Shown here one piece after another: positions 1 through 7,808 of a DNA stretch of 47,449 nucleotides. Every line of letters starts with the position of its first letter. Position 1 is the first letter of the stretch. Both the position numbers and the translations under genes were made by a program. The notes below the pieces were generated by a model. That model was given only the letters and a program-made list of their open reading frames with translations. It had not been told where the DNA came from and made no database searches. Source of the DNA: a virus; the IMG/VR virus record IMGVR_UViG_3300046530_000369, positions 1 to 47,449 of that record; one strand, written 5' to 3'.

Positions 1-1164
1 TTACGCTTCTTTCCTTTCTGCCCAATTTTCCAAAAGTGTCAGATTAGTGTCATTGATGCCAATCATGTCATCGATTTTGCGTGCGTGCTCGGTCAAATGG
101 TTTGGCGACATGTGGGCATAGCGGCGCACCATCTCAATCGATTCCCAACCACCCATTTCCTGCAATGCAGAAAGTGGAACCCCGGCCTGAACCAACCAGC
201 TTGCCCAGGTGTGTCTCAGGTCATGAAACCTGAAGTCAGTGATACCTGCGCGATTAAGGCCAATCCGCCAGGCGGAATTATCATCAACACGCATCTTTCG
301 CACATCAGGCGTCTTTGAACCGTCAGCACGGTAACTTGCCTTGGTGTGCACAAAAACAAAGCGACCATGTTTCCCAATCTGTTCGCGAAGCACCTTGCAT
401 GCGGTATCATTCAGAGCCACGCCGATAGCCTTGCCCGCTTTAGCGTTTTCCGGATGTATCCATGCAACCTTTCTTTGCATATCGACCTGTGACCACTCCA
501 GGTCGATAATGTTGGATCTGCGCAGTCCGGTCGATAGTGCGAAAATAACGATCGGTTTTATGCTCTCCGGCATGCAGTCAATAAGCACCCTCGCTTCATC
601 CCTGGTTAGCCAGCGAATCCTTTTGCTGACAGGCTTCCTTGCCTTTATCACTGGGGCCTGTCGCAGCCACTTCCATTCATCAGCTGCAATCCTCAGCATG
701 CTTCTTATCAAAGACAGGTACTGGCTACGAGTTGCGGCCGCTAAAGGCTTAGGCTTATAGGCCGGTACTGGCTTTCCCTTCCTTAAAGCTGCATCTCGCA
801 TGGTTTCCCATCTGTGAAGATGATTTCTGTTCACCATGCCCGAGACTGACGCGATCACCTTCTCCTCTGAAATGGCCGAAAGGTTCATACCTGAAAAGTG
901 ACCAAGAAAATACTCAATCTTAGTGCGGTCGTCATCCAGTGACCGCTTGTGTTCCTTCTCCGTTAACCACCTCAGGCAAGCCTCATCGAAGGTGTGCTCA
1001 GGTATCTCCCCAAGCTTATTCACCCTCCATGATTCCGCCCTCAGCCGGTCATAGAGTTCCTGCGCTTGCTTCCTGTCTGTCGTATCAAGGCAGCGCCTAA
1101 CTCTTTTGCCACCCGGCTCGACGAAGTCACAGTACCAATTTCCGTAACGTTGTTTGAGCGCCAT
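1..1164 (-). CDS. int: Prophage tyrosine integrase
   Basis: Site-specific recombinase of 387 residues that integrates and excises the phage at a tRNA gene. Visible parts: a basic N-terminal arm-binding domain, a core-binding domain (about 55-175) and a C-terminal catalytic domain. The catalytic set is complete: Arg215 (in STGLRRS), probable Lys242 (AKAGK), His314 and Arg317 (HDLRH), Trp340 (GGW) and Tyr349 (RRYAH). The start has GAGGAAA a few bases upstream. The stop codon is at the window edge, so the outer att site lies just beyond position 1; this is inferred from the related integrase at 45377, whose stop is about 25 bp from the tRNA-derived core. Transcribed last in the leftward early operon, after xis. 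Confidence 0.95.
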   Translation of the reverse strand: MALKQRYGNWYCDFVEPGGKRVRRCLDTTDRKQAQELYDRLRAESWRVNKLGEIPEHTFDEACLRWLTEKEHKRSLDDDRTKIEYFLGHFSGMNLSAISEEKVIASVSGMVNRNHLHRWETMRDAALRKGKPVPAYKPKPLAAATRSQYLSLIRSMLRIAADEWKWLRQAPVIKARKPVSKRIRWLTRDEARVLIDCMPESIKPIVIFALSTGLRRSNIIDLEWSQVDMQRKVAWIHPENAKAGKAIGVALNDTACKVLREQIGKHGRFVFVHTKASYRADGSKTPDVRKMRVDDNSAWRIGLNRAGITDFRFHDLRHTWASWLVQAGVPLSALQEMGGWESIEMVRRYAHMSPNHLTEHARKIDDMIGINDTNLTLLENWAERKEA

Positions 1165-1406
1165 ACAGCTTTCCTCTCTGAATGGCCGTTCTCTGCATTC
1201 ACGGCCTGATTCTGTTGCTGATTGTGAATATATTCAAGACAAGAAGACTTAAGGATTTCCAACCGGCCTCCGCCATTGGAGCCAGACTTGCCTGCTCGAA
1301 GCTTTCTGTCTTTGATCAACTGACGGACTGTGCGGGGGGATTTCCTCAGGAAACTGGCCGCATCACAGAGATTGAACAGAACGTCATCCATTCTGAAATC
1401 AGTCAT
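1041..1406 (-). CDS. xis: Excisionase-like HTH protein
   Basis: A 121-residue protein whose first 60 residues (LCDAASFLRKSPRTVRQLI) form a MerR/AlpA-like winged helix-turn-helix, the usual fold of phage excisionases and recombination directionality factors. It precedes int and overlaps it by 124 bp in another frame, which suggests coupled translation. I chose the ATG at 1406 because GAGG lies seven bases upstream; the longer reading frame from 1529 has no good ribosome site. The tail beyond about residue 65 is low in recognisable structure and may be only frame read-through over int. The directionality role is inferred from position and fold. Confidence 0.75.
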   Translation of the reverse strand: MTDFRMDDVLFNLCDAASFLRKSPRTVRQLIKDRKLRAGKSGSNGGGRLEILKSSCLEYIHNQQQNQAVNAENGHSERKAVWRSNNVTEIGTVTSSSRVAKELGAALIRQTGSKRRNSMTG

Positions 1407-1488
1407 GGTTACCTCGTTCAGAGTATTTTGAATATCGCCCAGGCGGCGATCACGAATGCTATTGCGATGAGAATGTGGGGAAGGGTGA

Positions 1489-1788
1489 TCACCTACTGCG
1501 AAATCCATTACAGCCTTGAAGAAACTCAACCAGGTATTCTTTCATCCGATGATGGGCCTCTTTGTCATTCCCATTTACCCAACCATCTGGAGGTGTCCAT
1601 GGCTCAATGAGGTCAGCCATCTTTTTTGCTTTAGCGGCGGTTACTTCTAAAGGGTCGTTAGTGAGCTGGGTGTTTATAAGTTTATCCATGCCCGGTATGG
1701 CGAGCACTTTGAACCACGTTCCGTTAGGAAGGGCGATACCACAGACGCGATCTGCTGCACGTCGTTTATCTGTTAAATCAACTGACAT
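1489..1788 (-). CDS. Small phage protein of unknown function
   Basis: A 99-residue soluble protein that I cannot assign. It has a Trp-Pro-rich centre (EPWTPPDGWVNGNDKE) and no membrane segment or cysteine motif. An AGGAG Shine-Dalgarno lies seven bases before the ATG. It sits between the HNH gene and xis in the leftward early operon, where lambdoid phages carry dispensable accessory genes. Confidence 0.7.
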   Translation of the reverse strand: MSVDLTDKRRAADRVCGIALPNGTWFKVLAIPGMDKLINTQLTNDPLEVTAAKAKKMADLIEPWTPPDGWVNGNDKEAHHRMKEYLVEFLQGCNGFRSR

Positions 1789-1798
1789 TGTTCATCTC

Positions 1799-2347
1799 CT
1801 ATCCACCACGCCCCAGCCGCTGACACACGCAATTCAGGCTATTAGGAATTGGTGAGAATTCACCAAAATAATTAACTTCCGCTAGCATCCTTGCTCTTTT
1901 AGCATCCTCAATTTCATCGTAAGTTCCCAAGTTGATCATTTTATTTTCGATGACTATATATGCCTGCCATCGCTTGCCACTTTTGTTTTTTCTTATGCCA
2001 CGAGCACCACTAACGCTGTCCCTCCTTACGCCCTTGTTCACAAGGTTTTGCTTGGTTGTTGCTGCTCTTAGGTTATTGATTCTGTTATCATCCTTAACTC
2101 TATTAATGTGGTCTATTTCTTCAGGCTGAATTCCGGTTGATATAAAATAAATAATTCGATGAGTCTTATATATGACCCCATCTATTTTAATTAACCTGTA
2201 ACCATATGAATCAAGGAAACCAGCAGGGGTATTAGTTTTAGATGATGAACTTCTTTTCTCTTTCCAGAATAACAATCCACTATCAACATCATGGTTTAAT
2301 AATTCATTTAATCTTTCAAGAGAAGGCAGGACTATGGCTTTAGGCAT
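1799..2347 (-). CDS. HNH homing endonuclease with AP2 domain
   Basis: A 182-residue putative homing endonuclease. An HNH nuclease motif occupies about residues 65-100 (THRIIYF, then EIDHIN, DDNRINNLR), and an AP2-type DNA-binding domain follows (about 113-165, GIRKNKSGKRWQAYI). It is more A+T-rich than its neighbours and free-standing inside the early operon, as expected for a mobile endonuclease gene inserted between phage genes. It is a relative of the HNH gene at 16965: EIDHINR, DNRI.NLR and the AP2 part match. Target site unknown. Confidence 0.85.
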   Translation of the reverse strand: MPKAIVLPSLERLNELLNHDVDSGLLFWKEKRSSSSKTNTPAGFLDSYGYRLIKIDGVIYKTHRIIYFISTGIQPEEIDHINRVKDDNRINNLRAATTKQNLVNKGVRRDSVSGARGIRKNKSGKRWQAYIVIENKMINLGTYDEIEDAKRARMLAEVNYFGEFSPIPNSLNCVCQRLGRGG

Positions 2348-2377
2348 TGAGTATCCCTCTATGAGTTTTTAAATTCT

Positions 2378-2575
2378 TTAACTGCAGCTCGCGCTGTGCT
2401 GTTGATCGCGTTCTGAGACTCCGGCGACATTCTGCCTCCCGATACAATCCATCCACACCTCACGGGCCAGAGTGCAGCGCGGTATGCTCCAGATTAAGCG
2501 GCGCTTTCCGGTCTGGCCTGCCCACTGGATAATCTCATCCATGTAGTGCTCAAAGGCTTTCTCTGCTTGAGTCAT
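2378..2575 (-). CDS. Small conserved phage protein (early left operon)
   Basis: A 65-residue protein beginning MTQAEKAFEHYMDEIIQW, with a basic centre (TGKRRLIW). The ATG is preceded by AGGAGG at five bases and overlaps the stop of the zinc-finger gene upstream as ATGA, so the two are translationally coupled. A diverged copy lies at 46064-46222, identical over most of the first 42 residues and then ending differently; this shows the gene is shared between the two prophages. Function not recognised. Confidence 0.75.
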   Translation of the reverse strand: MTQAEKAFEHYMDEIIQWAGQTGKRRLIWSIPRCTLAREVWMDCIGRQNVAGVSERDQQHSASCS

Positions 2576-2799
2576 GCCACCCTCCTTTGTTTGGCTGCCC
2601 ACTGATTAAGCTCATCATCTTTCCTGCACTCCGGGCAGCAGTAGCTCGCACCCGGCTGAGATGGCTCTCCACAATCGCCATTGCGGCAAATGAGTGACGG
2701 CGGTTCCGGCTTCTTCCTGTTAGCCAAAGCGATAGTCCTTTCCAGTTCTTCAAGCTCAGCGGCCTGGTCAGTTATGTCTGCATGCATGGGGTGACTCCT
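2448..2799. repeat. Left copy of a 352-bp direct repeat
   Basis: This stretch aligns without visible indels to 46095-46446 at a constant offset of 43647. It covers most of the 65-residue gene and all of the TraR-like gene. The copies differ by scattered substitutions, so this is shared ancestry of two prophages rather than a recent duplication. Confidence 0.85.
2572..2787 (-). CDS. DksA/TraR-type small zinc-finger protein
   Basis: A 71-residue protein: an N-terminal acidic helix (MHADITDQAAELEELERT) followed by a four-cysteine C-terminal finger (CRNGDCGEPSQPG, then YCCPECRKDDEL). This is the arrangement of short TraR/DksA-like proteins carried by phages and plasmids, which bind in the RNA polymerase secondary channel. 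Whether this one does is inferred from the fold. The start at 2787 has AGGAG seven bases upstream. A copy with a premature stop is at 46219-46434. Confidence 0.75.
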   Translation of the reverse strand: MHADITDQAAELEELERTIALANRKKPEPPSLICRNGDCGEPSQPGASYCCPECRKDDELNQWAAKQRRVA

Positions 2800-2811
2800 A
2801 AATTTGGGCGT

Positions 2812-2835
2812 AAAAAAACCACCGCTTGGGTGGTT
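2812..2835 (-). terminator. Rho-independent terminator in left operon
   Basis: Read on the minus strand: a stem of AACCACC with GGTGGTT closing a short loop, followed by seven T. It follows the gene at 2856-3143 and would stop leftward transcription unless N-modified polymerase reads through. Confidence 0.8.
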
Positions 2836-2855
2836 CAGTTTTAAGGAGATAATCT

Positions 2856-3143
2856 TCAACCATTAACAAGGTGGTTATCAATTTCTTCTTGGTGCTCTTT
2901 AACAAGTCTCAGCGCCAGCTCGCTATCTGGTTCGTGTTTATTGACCAGATAAAAGAACTTGTCTTGAACACCTTTAGTCAAAAGTTGCTCACCCAAAGCT
3001 TCTTTAGTTTTCAAGTCAATAAACTCGGCCACGGAAATTCCTAAAGCCTCTGAATATTTTCCTGCGTCTTTCCGAATTTGATTCAAAAGAAGAATATTAT
3101 TTTTACGAAATTCGTCTAATTCCATCTGATAATAATCTTTCAC
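2856..3143 (-). CDS. Hypothetical phage protein, GTG start
   Basis: A 95-residue acidic, helical protein (FRKNNILLLNQIRKDAG, EALGISVAEFIDLKTKEALGE), unassigned. The middle could form a short HTH-like pair of helices, but I would not rely on that. Translation appears to start at a GTG with AAGAAGG about nine bases upstream; the in-frame ATG six codons later has no ribosome site. A terminator follows directly. Confidence 0.65.
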   Translation of the reverse strand: MKDYYQMELDEFRKNNILLLNQIRKDAGKYSEALGISVAEFIDLKTKEALGEQLLTKGVQDKFFYLVNKHEPDSELALRLVKEHQEEIDNHLVNG

Positions 3144-3146
3144 GTT

Positions 3147-3239
3147 TTATGCCTTCTTTGATATTGGTCGGTTTCCTGCTAAACCATACTCCATGCCGTT
3201 CTGTCTTTCCACCCAGCCCACATCATTATGGCTATGCAT
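3147..3239 (-). CDS. Possible 30-residue phage peptide
   Basis: A short frame (MHSHNDVGWVERQNGMEYGL and so on) fills the gap between the genes at 3256 and 2856. Composition looks protein-like (WVERQNGMEYGLAGN), but the ribosome site is weak. Kept as a candidate because the operon is otherwise packed without gaps. Confidence 0.4.
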   Translation of the reverse strand: MHSHNDVGWVERQNGMEYGLAGNRPISKKA

Positions 3240-3255
3240 GTGACGTCAAAGGCAA

Positions 3256-3705
3256 TCAGGTTATGGCCACCGGCGCTGGTGCATGTTCAAGAAGCGCATA
3301 ATACGTATCGCGCATATTGCGGCTTTCATTGAATTCATCAATAGCAGCCTCTGTCATTGCAATGGTTGGCTCAACCGGCACCAGCTTCCAGCCATCCGGC
3401 GCGCTGGGGGCTGGCGGGGTGGTGTAGAGTGGTGATATGTAATAATCATCACCTGAATCCCTGCGCAGGTCATTGAGAACTGGTTTTAAATTATTTTCTG
3501 TGTCAGCTACGCAATTCTCATCTAGCCACGCTGAACCATCCGGATTGCAGATAGCGAACAAAGATGGCCTCTCCCGCGCATCCATCACCGCCAGCAGGGC
3601 GCGTGCCATGTGACGCATCTCATACGCAAATAATGTAGTGACATCGCTGCATTGAGACATCTCTTCAAGCCTTTCGCGGCTGAGGGTTGTGATTGGATTA
3701 GTCAT
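3256..3705 (-). CDS. Ead/Ea22-like modular phage protein
   Basis: A 149-residue protein with an N-terminal helical part (MTNPITTLSRERLEEM, then RHMARALLAVMDARE) and the very common phage linker module SPLYTTPPAPSAPDGWKLVPVEPT near residues 90-115, followed by AMTEAA. This patchwork is typical of Ead/Ea22-type accessory proteins of lambdoid left operons. Their function is unknown. The start at 3705 has AGGA nine bases upstream. Confidence 0.75.
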   Translation of the reverse strand: MTNPITTLSRERLEEMSQCSDVTTLFAYEMRHMARALLAVMDARERPSLFAICNPDGSAWLDENCVADTENNLKPVLNDLRRDSGDDYYISPLYTTPPAPSAPDGWKLVPVEPTIAMTEAAIDEFNESRNMRDTYYALLEHAPAPVAIT

Positions 3706-3826
3706 CGTTTTCGTCCTCGTCAAAATCAATTGAAGCATCACACGAAGGGCAATAGCCATCACACTCACGCACACTGCTAACGGCGACCGTCTTAGAACAA
3801 GACCAACACTCGATTACCTGTTCCAT
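3698..3826 (-). CDS. 42-residue zinc-ribbon protein
   Basis: A tiny protein with two Cys-x2-Cys knuckles (CWSC, then CPSC) and an acidic tail (DFDEDENDD), most simply a single zinc ribbon. Its ATG overlaps the stop of the upstream gene as TAATG, and a GGAGG-like site precedes it, so expression is coupled. Partner unknown. Confidence 0.65.
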   Translation of the reverse strand: MEQVIECWSCSKTVAVSSVRECDGYCPSCDASIDFDEDENDD

Positions 3827-4290
3827 TACTCGCCCTCCACCTGATATCCGGCTGCACGAATGGCTTTCTTGATATCCATTACCGGGATGCATTCAACCTC
3901 TGATGACAACTCGTCATGCTCATACCAGAGTGTGCGGCACTCGCTTAAATCAATCGGCTTCATCACTGTTGGCGGCAACGCTGACGGTTGGGCGGCGGTG
4001 AATAGAACTCTGGTTTTAACACCATGCTTAGACTGACTGAACAACACTGATTCAGAAACGTCAATCCACTGGTCATCATCTAACTGAACCTGATAAACAG
4101 ACTCAATTTCTTCGGCATCCCTGTGCGGTCGTTTGTCATTTAAGCCTTCAATGTTGCGCAACATCCTGGCTCGGCAGGCGTTCCATCCCATGGCCGCAAT
4201 CTCACTTCCTGTTGTAGCTTCGCCCGGCACCAGTTCAGCCAGGTTAACGATGTGGGTCGCCATCTCTTTCAGCTTATTCAGTTCGCTCAT
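3826..4290 (-). CDS. Hypothetical phage protein
   Basis: A 154-residue soluble protein, unassigned. A helical N-terminus (MSELNKLKEMATHIVNLAEL) and a middle segment (YQVQLDDDQWIDVSES) resemble modular accessory proteins of lambdoid left arms. It overlaps its upstream neighbour by ATGA and its downstream neighbour by TAATG, so it is part of a coupled chain. Confidence 0.65.
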   Translation of the reverse strand: MSELNKLKEMATHIVNLAELVPGEATTGSEIAAMGWNACRARMLRNIEGLNDKRPHRDAEEIESVYQVQLDDDQWIDVSESVLFSQSKHGVKTRVLFTAAQPSALPPTVMKPIDLSECRTLWYEHDELSSEVECIPVMDIKKAIRAAGYQVEGE

Positions 4291-4490
4291 GGCTTCACCT
4301 CACCGTAAATAGCTGCCTGTTCAATTAATTCCTTGGCGTCCACGATAAAGGCGTGAACAGTTTCCATGCCGCCGACTTTGCCGCCCACAAGACGATGCCC
4401 GGTATCATCATCTCCGATACAAAGTGAGAATCCGCCGGACTGACTGCGGCAAACCTCAATCTTCACCTTTCCTTTTTCGAGTTTGCTCAT
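4287..4490 (-). CDS. Small hypothetical phage protein
   Basis: A 67-residue protein (MSKLEKGKVKIEVCRSQSGG) that reads as an alternating beta-type N-terminus followed by a helix (HAFIVDAKELIEQAA). Coupled to both neighbours by four-base overlaps. Function unknown. Confidence 0.65.
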   Translation of the reverse strand: MSKLEKGKVKIEVCRSQSGGFSLCIGDDDTGHRLVGGKVGGMETVHAFIVDAKELIEQAAIYGEVKP

Positions 4491-5074
4491 GGCTGATCCT
4501 TCCTGTAGCTTTCAATTTTCTTTACAAGGCCTTTAAATAAAAAAGGATGAATAGAGTCGCAAAGATTATTGAATTCATGTGCTTGCTCCATCTTCTTTTC
4601 ATGCCATTTCAAATGAGCTTCATGTGGGCAGTAGTAATGACCGAGGAAAATTTTCCCTCCATGGCCGTCTCGAATCTGAGCTTTAAAGGCTTTATGTTTC
4701 TTTGAAAAGGATACGCCAAGCGGAAAATCTCCCACCCTAGATGGATTTGATAGCACAAAGCTATTCAAAGCCCTTGGGATGTAAACGCACTTTTCTGGGC
4801 TATAAATTTTGTTACCTAAGCAGAGTATGTCTTTATCTATTTGCCAGCCTTGCCTATAGTTTTCATTAAACCATTTGTGGAAATCTGTAAATTTCACCCA
4901 CTCAACACCCATCTCGCAACCTCTATAAGAAGGTCTTCTGGCTAAGTCGTCCTCCCTGTAGCAACGGCATAATATTTGATACCAAGCCTTGTAGCTTTGA
5001 AGTCCGCCAGTGTTGAAATCAGCATCATTTACGCCTACTCCGTATATTAATCTCCTCTTACTTAAGTAAATCAT
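4487..5074 (-). CDS. AP2/HNH-type putative homing endonuclease
   Basis: A 195-residue protein with the layout seen in free-standing phage endonuclease-like genes: an N-terminal YKAWYQILCRCYRE and SYRGCEMGVEW segment, a catalytic-like core (QIDKDILCLGNKIYSPEKC, then YIPRALN), and a C-terminal AP2-like part (LGVSFSKKHKAFKAQI, LGHYYCPHEAH). A+T-rich against its neighbours. It overlaps the next gene by four bases, so it is transcribed with the early operon. The nuclease assignment is by pattern, less secure than for the genes at 1799 and 16965. Confidence 0.7.
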   Translation of the reverse strand: MIYLSKRRLIYGVGVNDADFNTGGLQSYKAWYQILCRCYREDDLARRPSYRGCEMGVEWVKFTDFHKWFNENYRQGWQIDKDILCLGNKIYSPEKCVYIPRALNSFVLSNPSRVGDFPLGVSFSKKHKAFKAQIRDGHGGKIFLGHYYCPHEAHLKWHEKKMEQAHEFNNLCDSIHPFLFKGLVKKIESYRKDQP

Positions 5075-5479
5075 TCAGCCTCCATTGCGAAGTTTGGCGG
5101 CGATATTGACCGTGCCGATGTAAGCAGAGTCGCCACATTCGTCTGACGTAAGGCCTCCGAGGAATTTAACTACCTCATCAACCGCCTTAGCGCCAACCTC
5201 GCGGATAACTGCGTCGGCTGCGAATTTCGGCTTCAGAAGGCACCGCTGGTAGGTGGAAGTTGCTGGATCATCGTCGAAGACTGGCAATTGGATGTAGCCC
5301 ATCTCTGCGCCGTTTACGATAAATACTCTGCGCTCTTCAGCTAAAGCAGCCAGCTTCTGCACCTGCTCTTGCAGCGCTATGTGCTTTTCTGCCAGCCAAG
5401 TAATTACCTCTTCGTGATCCTTGCCGATAGCTGATGGCGGGCATCCCTCCGCCATTTTTTGAATTTGCTCTGGTGTCAT
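5075..5479 (-). CDS. Ead/Ea22-like phage protein
   Basis: A 134-residue protein. It has a predicted coiled segment (HIALQEQVQKLAALAEERR) and the AADAVIREVGAKAVDEV module that recurs in Ead/Ea22-type accessory proteins of lambdoid phages. Function of the family is unknown. It lies between recT and an endonuclease gene. Confidence 0.7.
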   Translation of the reverse strand: MTPEQIQKMAEGCPPSAIGKDHEEVITWLAEKHIALQEQVQKLAALAEERRVFIVNGAEMGYIQLPVFDDDPATSTYQRCLLKPKFAADAVIREVGAKAVDEVVKFLGGLTSDECGDSAYIGTVNIAAKLRNGG

Positions 5480-5526
5480 TTCATAGCTCCGTAATGAGGG
5501 CCAGCCGCAGCCAGCCCGGAGATTAG

Positions 5527-6402
5527 TTACGCTGCTTCGGTGAGTTCATCCCGGCGAATGCTGTAGACATCCGTAGCCAAATCCAACTTTTCCGTGTCAT
5601 TGGCGAGGTGCTTAGCGGCGTACTTATAGATACGATCCAGTTCCTTGGCATCAGTCGCCTTGCTGGCTGCTTCGGTAAAGGCTGCAAGGAGTTCATCTGG
5701 CGTGCGTTCAGCTGACTGCTGCTGTGAGGTTTCTTCCGTGGTGGGCTTCTGGTTGATTAGGTTGTTCAAATCCTGCCGGGTGCGCGCCGGTGTAACATCG
5801 CGTTCAACACGCTCTCTCTGCTCAAACTCGTCCGGGGTATAAACGCCGAGAATGACGTCCGGGCAGTAGAGGCGCGCCCAATATTTCACGGCCAGATATG
5901 CCATCTGCTGCTTTGGCGCTGTCTTCCAAAGCGGTGAGTTGCGGGTTGTGATGAATTCGAGGAACAGCCATTCGCCCCAGGTGATCTCCGTTTCCCCGCG
6001 AAGCACAGCTCCCACACGAATGCACAGGCCTTTCTCATTAGCGGCATTGGCTGCTCCGGGCTTGAAGGCATCCCAGTCGCCGCCGTACTCGTATTTGAAG
6101 CGACCCTGAACGGCAGTTGAGCTGGTCACTACCGCATTAACCAGCTGAGCTTCATATCCCAGCGTGCCGTTCACCAGATGCGTTTTCTGCGCCACCGCGA
6201 ACGGGTTCATCCCCCACTGAGCAGCCTGTAATGCCACCGCGAGGCAGTCTGCCGGCTTACCGGCCAGATGTGCCGGCACTGTCGTTTTACCTTCTGCCAT
6301 GACCGCGGCAAATGCCTGAAGCTTTTGCAGGCCTGACGGGCTGAAGATGGCTGCTTTCGTATCGGCCTCGTTAGCCGGGGCGTGGATGATTTCGTTGCTC
6401 AT
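5527..6402 (-). CDS. recT: RecT single-strand annealing protein
   Basis: A 291-residue RecT-family recombinase that anneals complementary single strands produced by RecE. Recognised from the core stretch (CLAVALQAAQWGMNPF, KTHLVNGTLGYEAQLVNA, PKQQMAYLAVKYWARLYCPDVILGVYTPDE). The C-terminal third is a variable, helical tail, as usual. The start overlaps the recE stop by ATGA, so the pair is co-translated, giving a complete RecET recombination module for phage replication and repair. Confidence 0.93.
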   Translation of the reverse strand: MSNEIIHAPANEADTKAAIFSPSGLQKLQAFAAVMAEGKTTVPAHLAGKPADCLAVALQAAQWGMNPFAVAQKTHLVNGTLGYEAQLVNAVVTSSTAVQGRFKYEYGGDWDAFKPGAANAANEKGLCIRVGAVLRGETEITWGEWLFLEFITTRNSPLWKTAPKQQMAYLAVKYWARLYCPDVILGVYTPDEFEQRERVERDVTPARTRQDLNNLINQKPTTEETSQQQSAERTPDELLAAFTEAASKATDAKELDRIYKYAAKHLANDTEKLDLATDVYSIRRDELTEAA

Positions 6403-7217
6403 GAGTAATCCTTTTTCTTCGCCCAGGCTGGGCGGGTGATTTCTTCGATGCCGCCCCAGTTATCGGTAGTCCGGCATTCGTGATAAGTGTTCAGGCTGGT
6501 GCGGAAGAGGTTATAACCATCCTCGGTATCATCAGGCTGAATCTGGAAGGTGCGAACCGGATAGCGGCCGCAGTCGATGGTTTCGCTGACGCAAAGGAAA
6601 ATAAACATTGGATATTCGCCAAAGTGGCGCAGATAACCTTCGCGATACATAGCGTCCTGCATGTGATAACGGAACTCAGCCAGGTGGCGCGGGAAACGGT
6701 CCATATCCGCCACCTTTTTGACGTCAACGATTACCGGCTGGCTTGTCAGGAACTTGTCAGGCCTGATGCGGCATAACTCACCGGTTTCATCATCGTTCCA
6801 GTAGATCGAACCCTCGCAGTGTCCTTCAGCTTCAAGCAGCCATCTGGCCGCCGGATGCGCCAGTGCGCTCTCACGCATCAGTTTCAGCTTCCTGCCTTGC
6901 TCTGCATCCATGACTGTCATGCCGCCGCCTTCACAATCCTTTAGAAAGCGAGCTTCTTCTTCCTTGCCTGCGGTTGTGCGGCGGTTGAATTCCGGCGCCA
7001 CGATGAATCGCTTGTCGAACTCCAGCGGCTCCAGCAAAAGGCAGTGCAGGGCGGTACCCATATCAAGTGCCTTAAGCTTTTCTGTATCCACTGGTGCTTC
7101 CTTGCGCCATTTATAAATGGCCGGGTTAGTTGCAATATCATCCAGTTGAGATTTGCTAACCCCGGCGCCTGAGTGGTAATCCTCGTTGCTGATATCGATG
7201 TACATTCCCGGTTCCAT
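6399..7217 (-). CDS. recE: RecE exonuclease VIII, catalytic-domain form
   Basis: A 272-residue 5'-3' double-strand exonuclease corresponding to the C-terminal nuclease domain of Rac-prophage RecE; the long N-terminal part of the Rac protein is absent, as in most phages. The PD-(D/E)xK nuclease signature is visible: His58 (TALHCLLLEP), Asp154 (RPDK), Asp165-x-Lys167 (VDVKK) and the Q-Y-like helix (YHMQDAMYREGY). Rac RecE has VKT where this has VKK. Translationally coupled to recT. Confidence 0.93.
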   Translation of the reverse strand: MEPGMYIDISNEDYHSGAGVSKSQLDDIATNPAIYKWRKEAPVDTEKLKALDMGTALHCLLLEPLEFDKRFIVAPEFNRRTTAGKEEEARFLKDCEGGGMTVMDAEQGRKLKLMRESALAHPAARWLLEAEGHCEGSIYWNDDETGELCRIRPDKFLTSQPVIVDVKKVADMDRFPRHLAEFRYHMQDAMYREGYLRHFGEYPMFIFLCVSETIDCGRYPVRTFQIQPDDTEDGYNLFRTSLNTYHECRTTDNWGGIEEITRPAWAKKKDYS

Positions 7218-7531
7218 CAGGCCACCTCACTATATGAGTGCTTGTCCTTCCAGATAGACTCAGCCAGGCGCTGCTCTTCATTTTTGGTCACATAATCCCA
7301 AAGGAATTTATGTGCCAAATCCTGAGCATCTGAACCATCCTGAGCGCGGCCAACCATTTCCATATCGTCGCCTTGCTTGGAGAAGAACACCGTCATAGCG
7401 GCTTCCACAGGGTTGTGCTTGAGAGGCTCAACAATCTGCTCGACTATCTCCCGCACCTGTTCATGCTCAACATCACCAAATCCTTTGATGATGGTTTCGA
7501 TTTCCTGTCTGTCTTTGAATGTGAGCCTCAT
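7217..7531 (-). CDS. Hypothetical protein of the recET cluster
   Basis: A 104-residue acidic helical protein (QEIETIIKGFGDVEHEQVRE, AQDLAHKFLWDYVTKNEEQ), unassigned. Its stop overlaps the recE start and its ATG overlaps the stop of the small gene upstream, so it is made with RecET. No catalytic motif is visible. Confidence 0.7.
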   Translation of the reverse strand: MRLTFKDRQEIETIIKGFGDVEHEQVREIVEQIVEPLKHNPVEAAMTVFFSKQGDDMEMVGRAQDGSDAQDLAHKFLWDYVTKNEEQRLAESIWKDKHSYSEVA

Positions 7532-7641
7532 TTAACCGACCTCCGAAGTAACCGCATTGCCATCGCCCAAAGCGGGGCATCTCCAGTCAGCTGAGCCAGC
7601 CGGCAAAGCTCTTGAGCGCGATTGAAGTAACGAGTTTTCAT
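7528..7641 (-). CDS. 37-residue basic peptide of the rec cluster
   Basis: A complete small frame (MKTRYFNRAQELCRLAQLTG and so on) with GGAGG seven bases before the ATG, one base beyond the stop of the upstream gene, and an ATGA overlap downstream. Helical and basic. Small proteins at this place in lambdoid phages include host-takeover factors, but no such assignment can be made here. Confidence 0.65.
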   Translation of the reverse strand: MKTRYFNRAQELCRLAQLTGDAPLWAMAMRLLRRSVK

Positions 7642-7779
7642 TTAAGGCCTCCCGTGCTGGTTCAGAATGTCGATTAGGCTGCGGAATGACTTACGCAGAC
7701 GTTCGGTAAGTCGTGAAAGCTGTGACGGGTAAAACTGAGCGGAGCCCACAATGGCCCCGCCCTCGATGGCATAGTTCAT
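7642..7779 (-). CDS. 45-residue phage peptide
   Basis: Starts at 7779 (MNYAIEGGAIVGSAQFYPSQ) with AAGGA seven bases upstream; the longer frame to 7875 is not needed. The stop TAA is directly followed by the next ATG, so the two small genes are coupled. The C-terminal half is an amphipathic basic helix (LSRLTERLRKSFRSL). Function unknown. Confidence 0.65.
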   Translation of the reverse strand: MNYAIEGGAIVGSAQFYPSQLSRLTERLRKSFRSLIDILNQHGRP

Positions 7780-7808
7780 CGTGGTTCCTTGGTTTTGGTA
7801 TGGATTGA

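Noticed and set aside
341-760. 139-codon plus-strand frame inside int
   Set aside because: Antisense of the integrase catalytic region.
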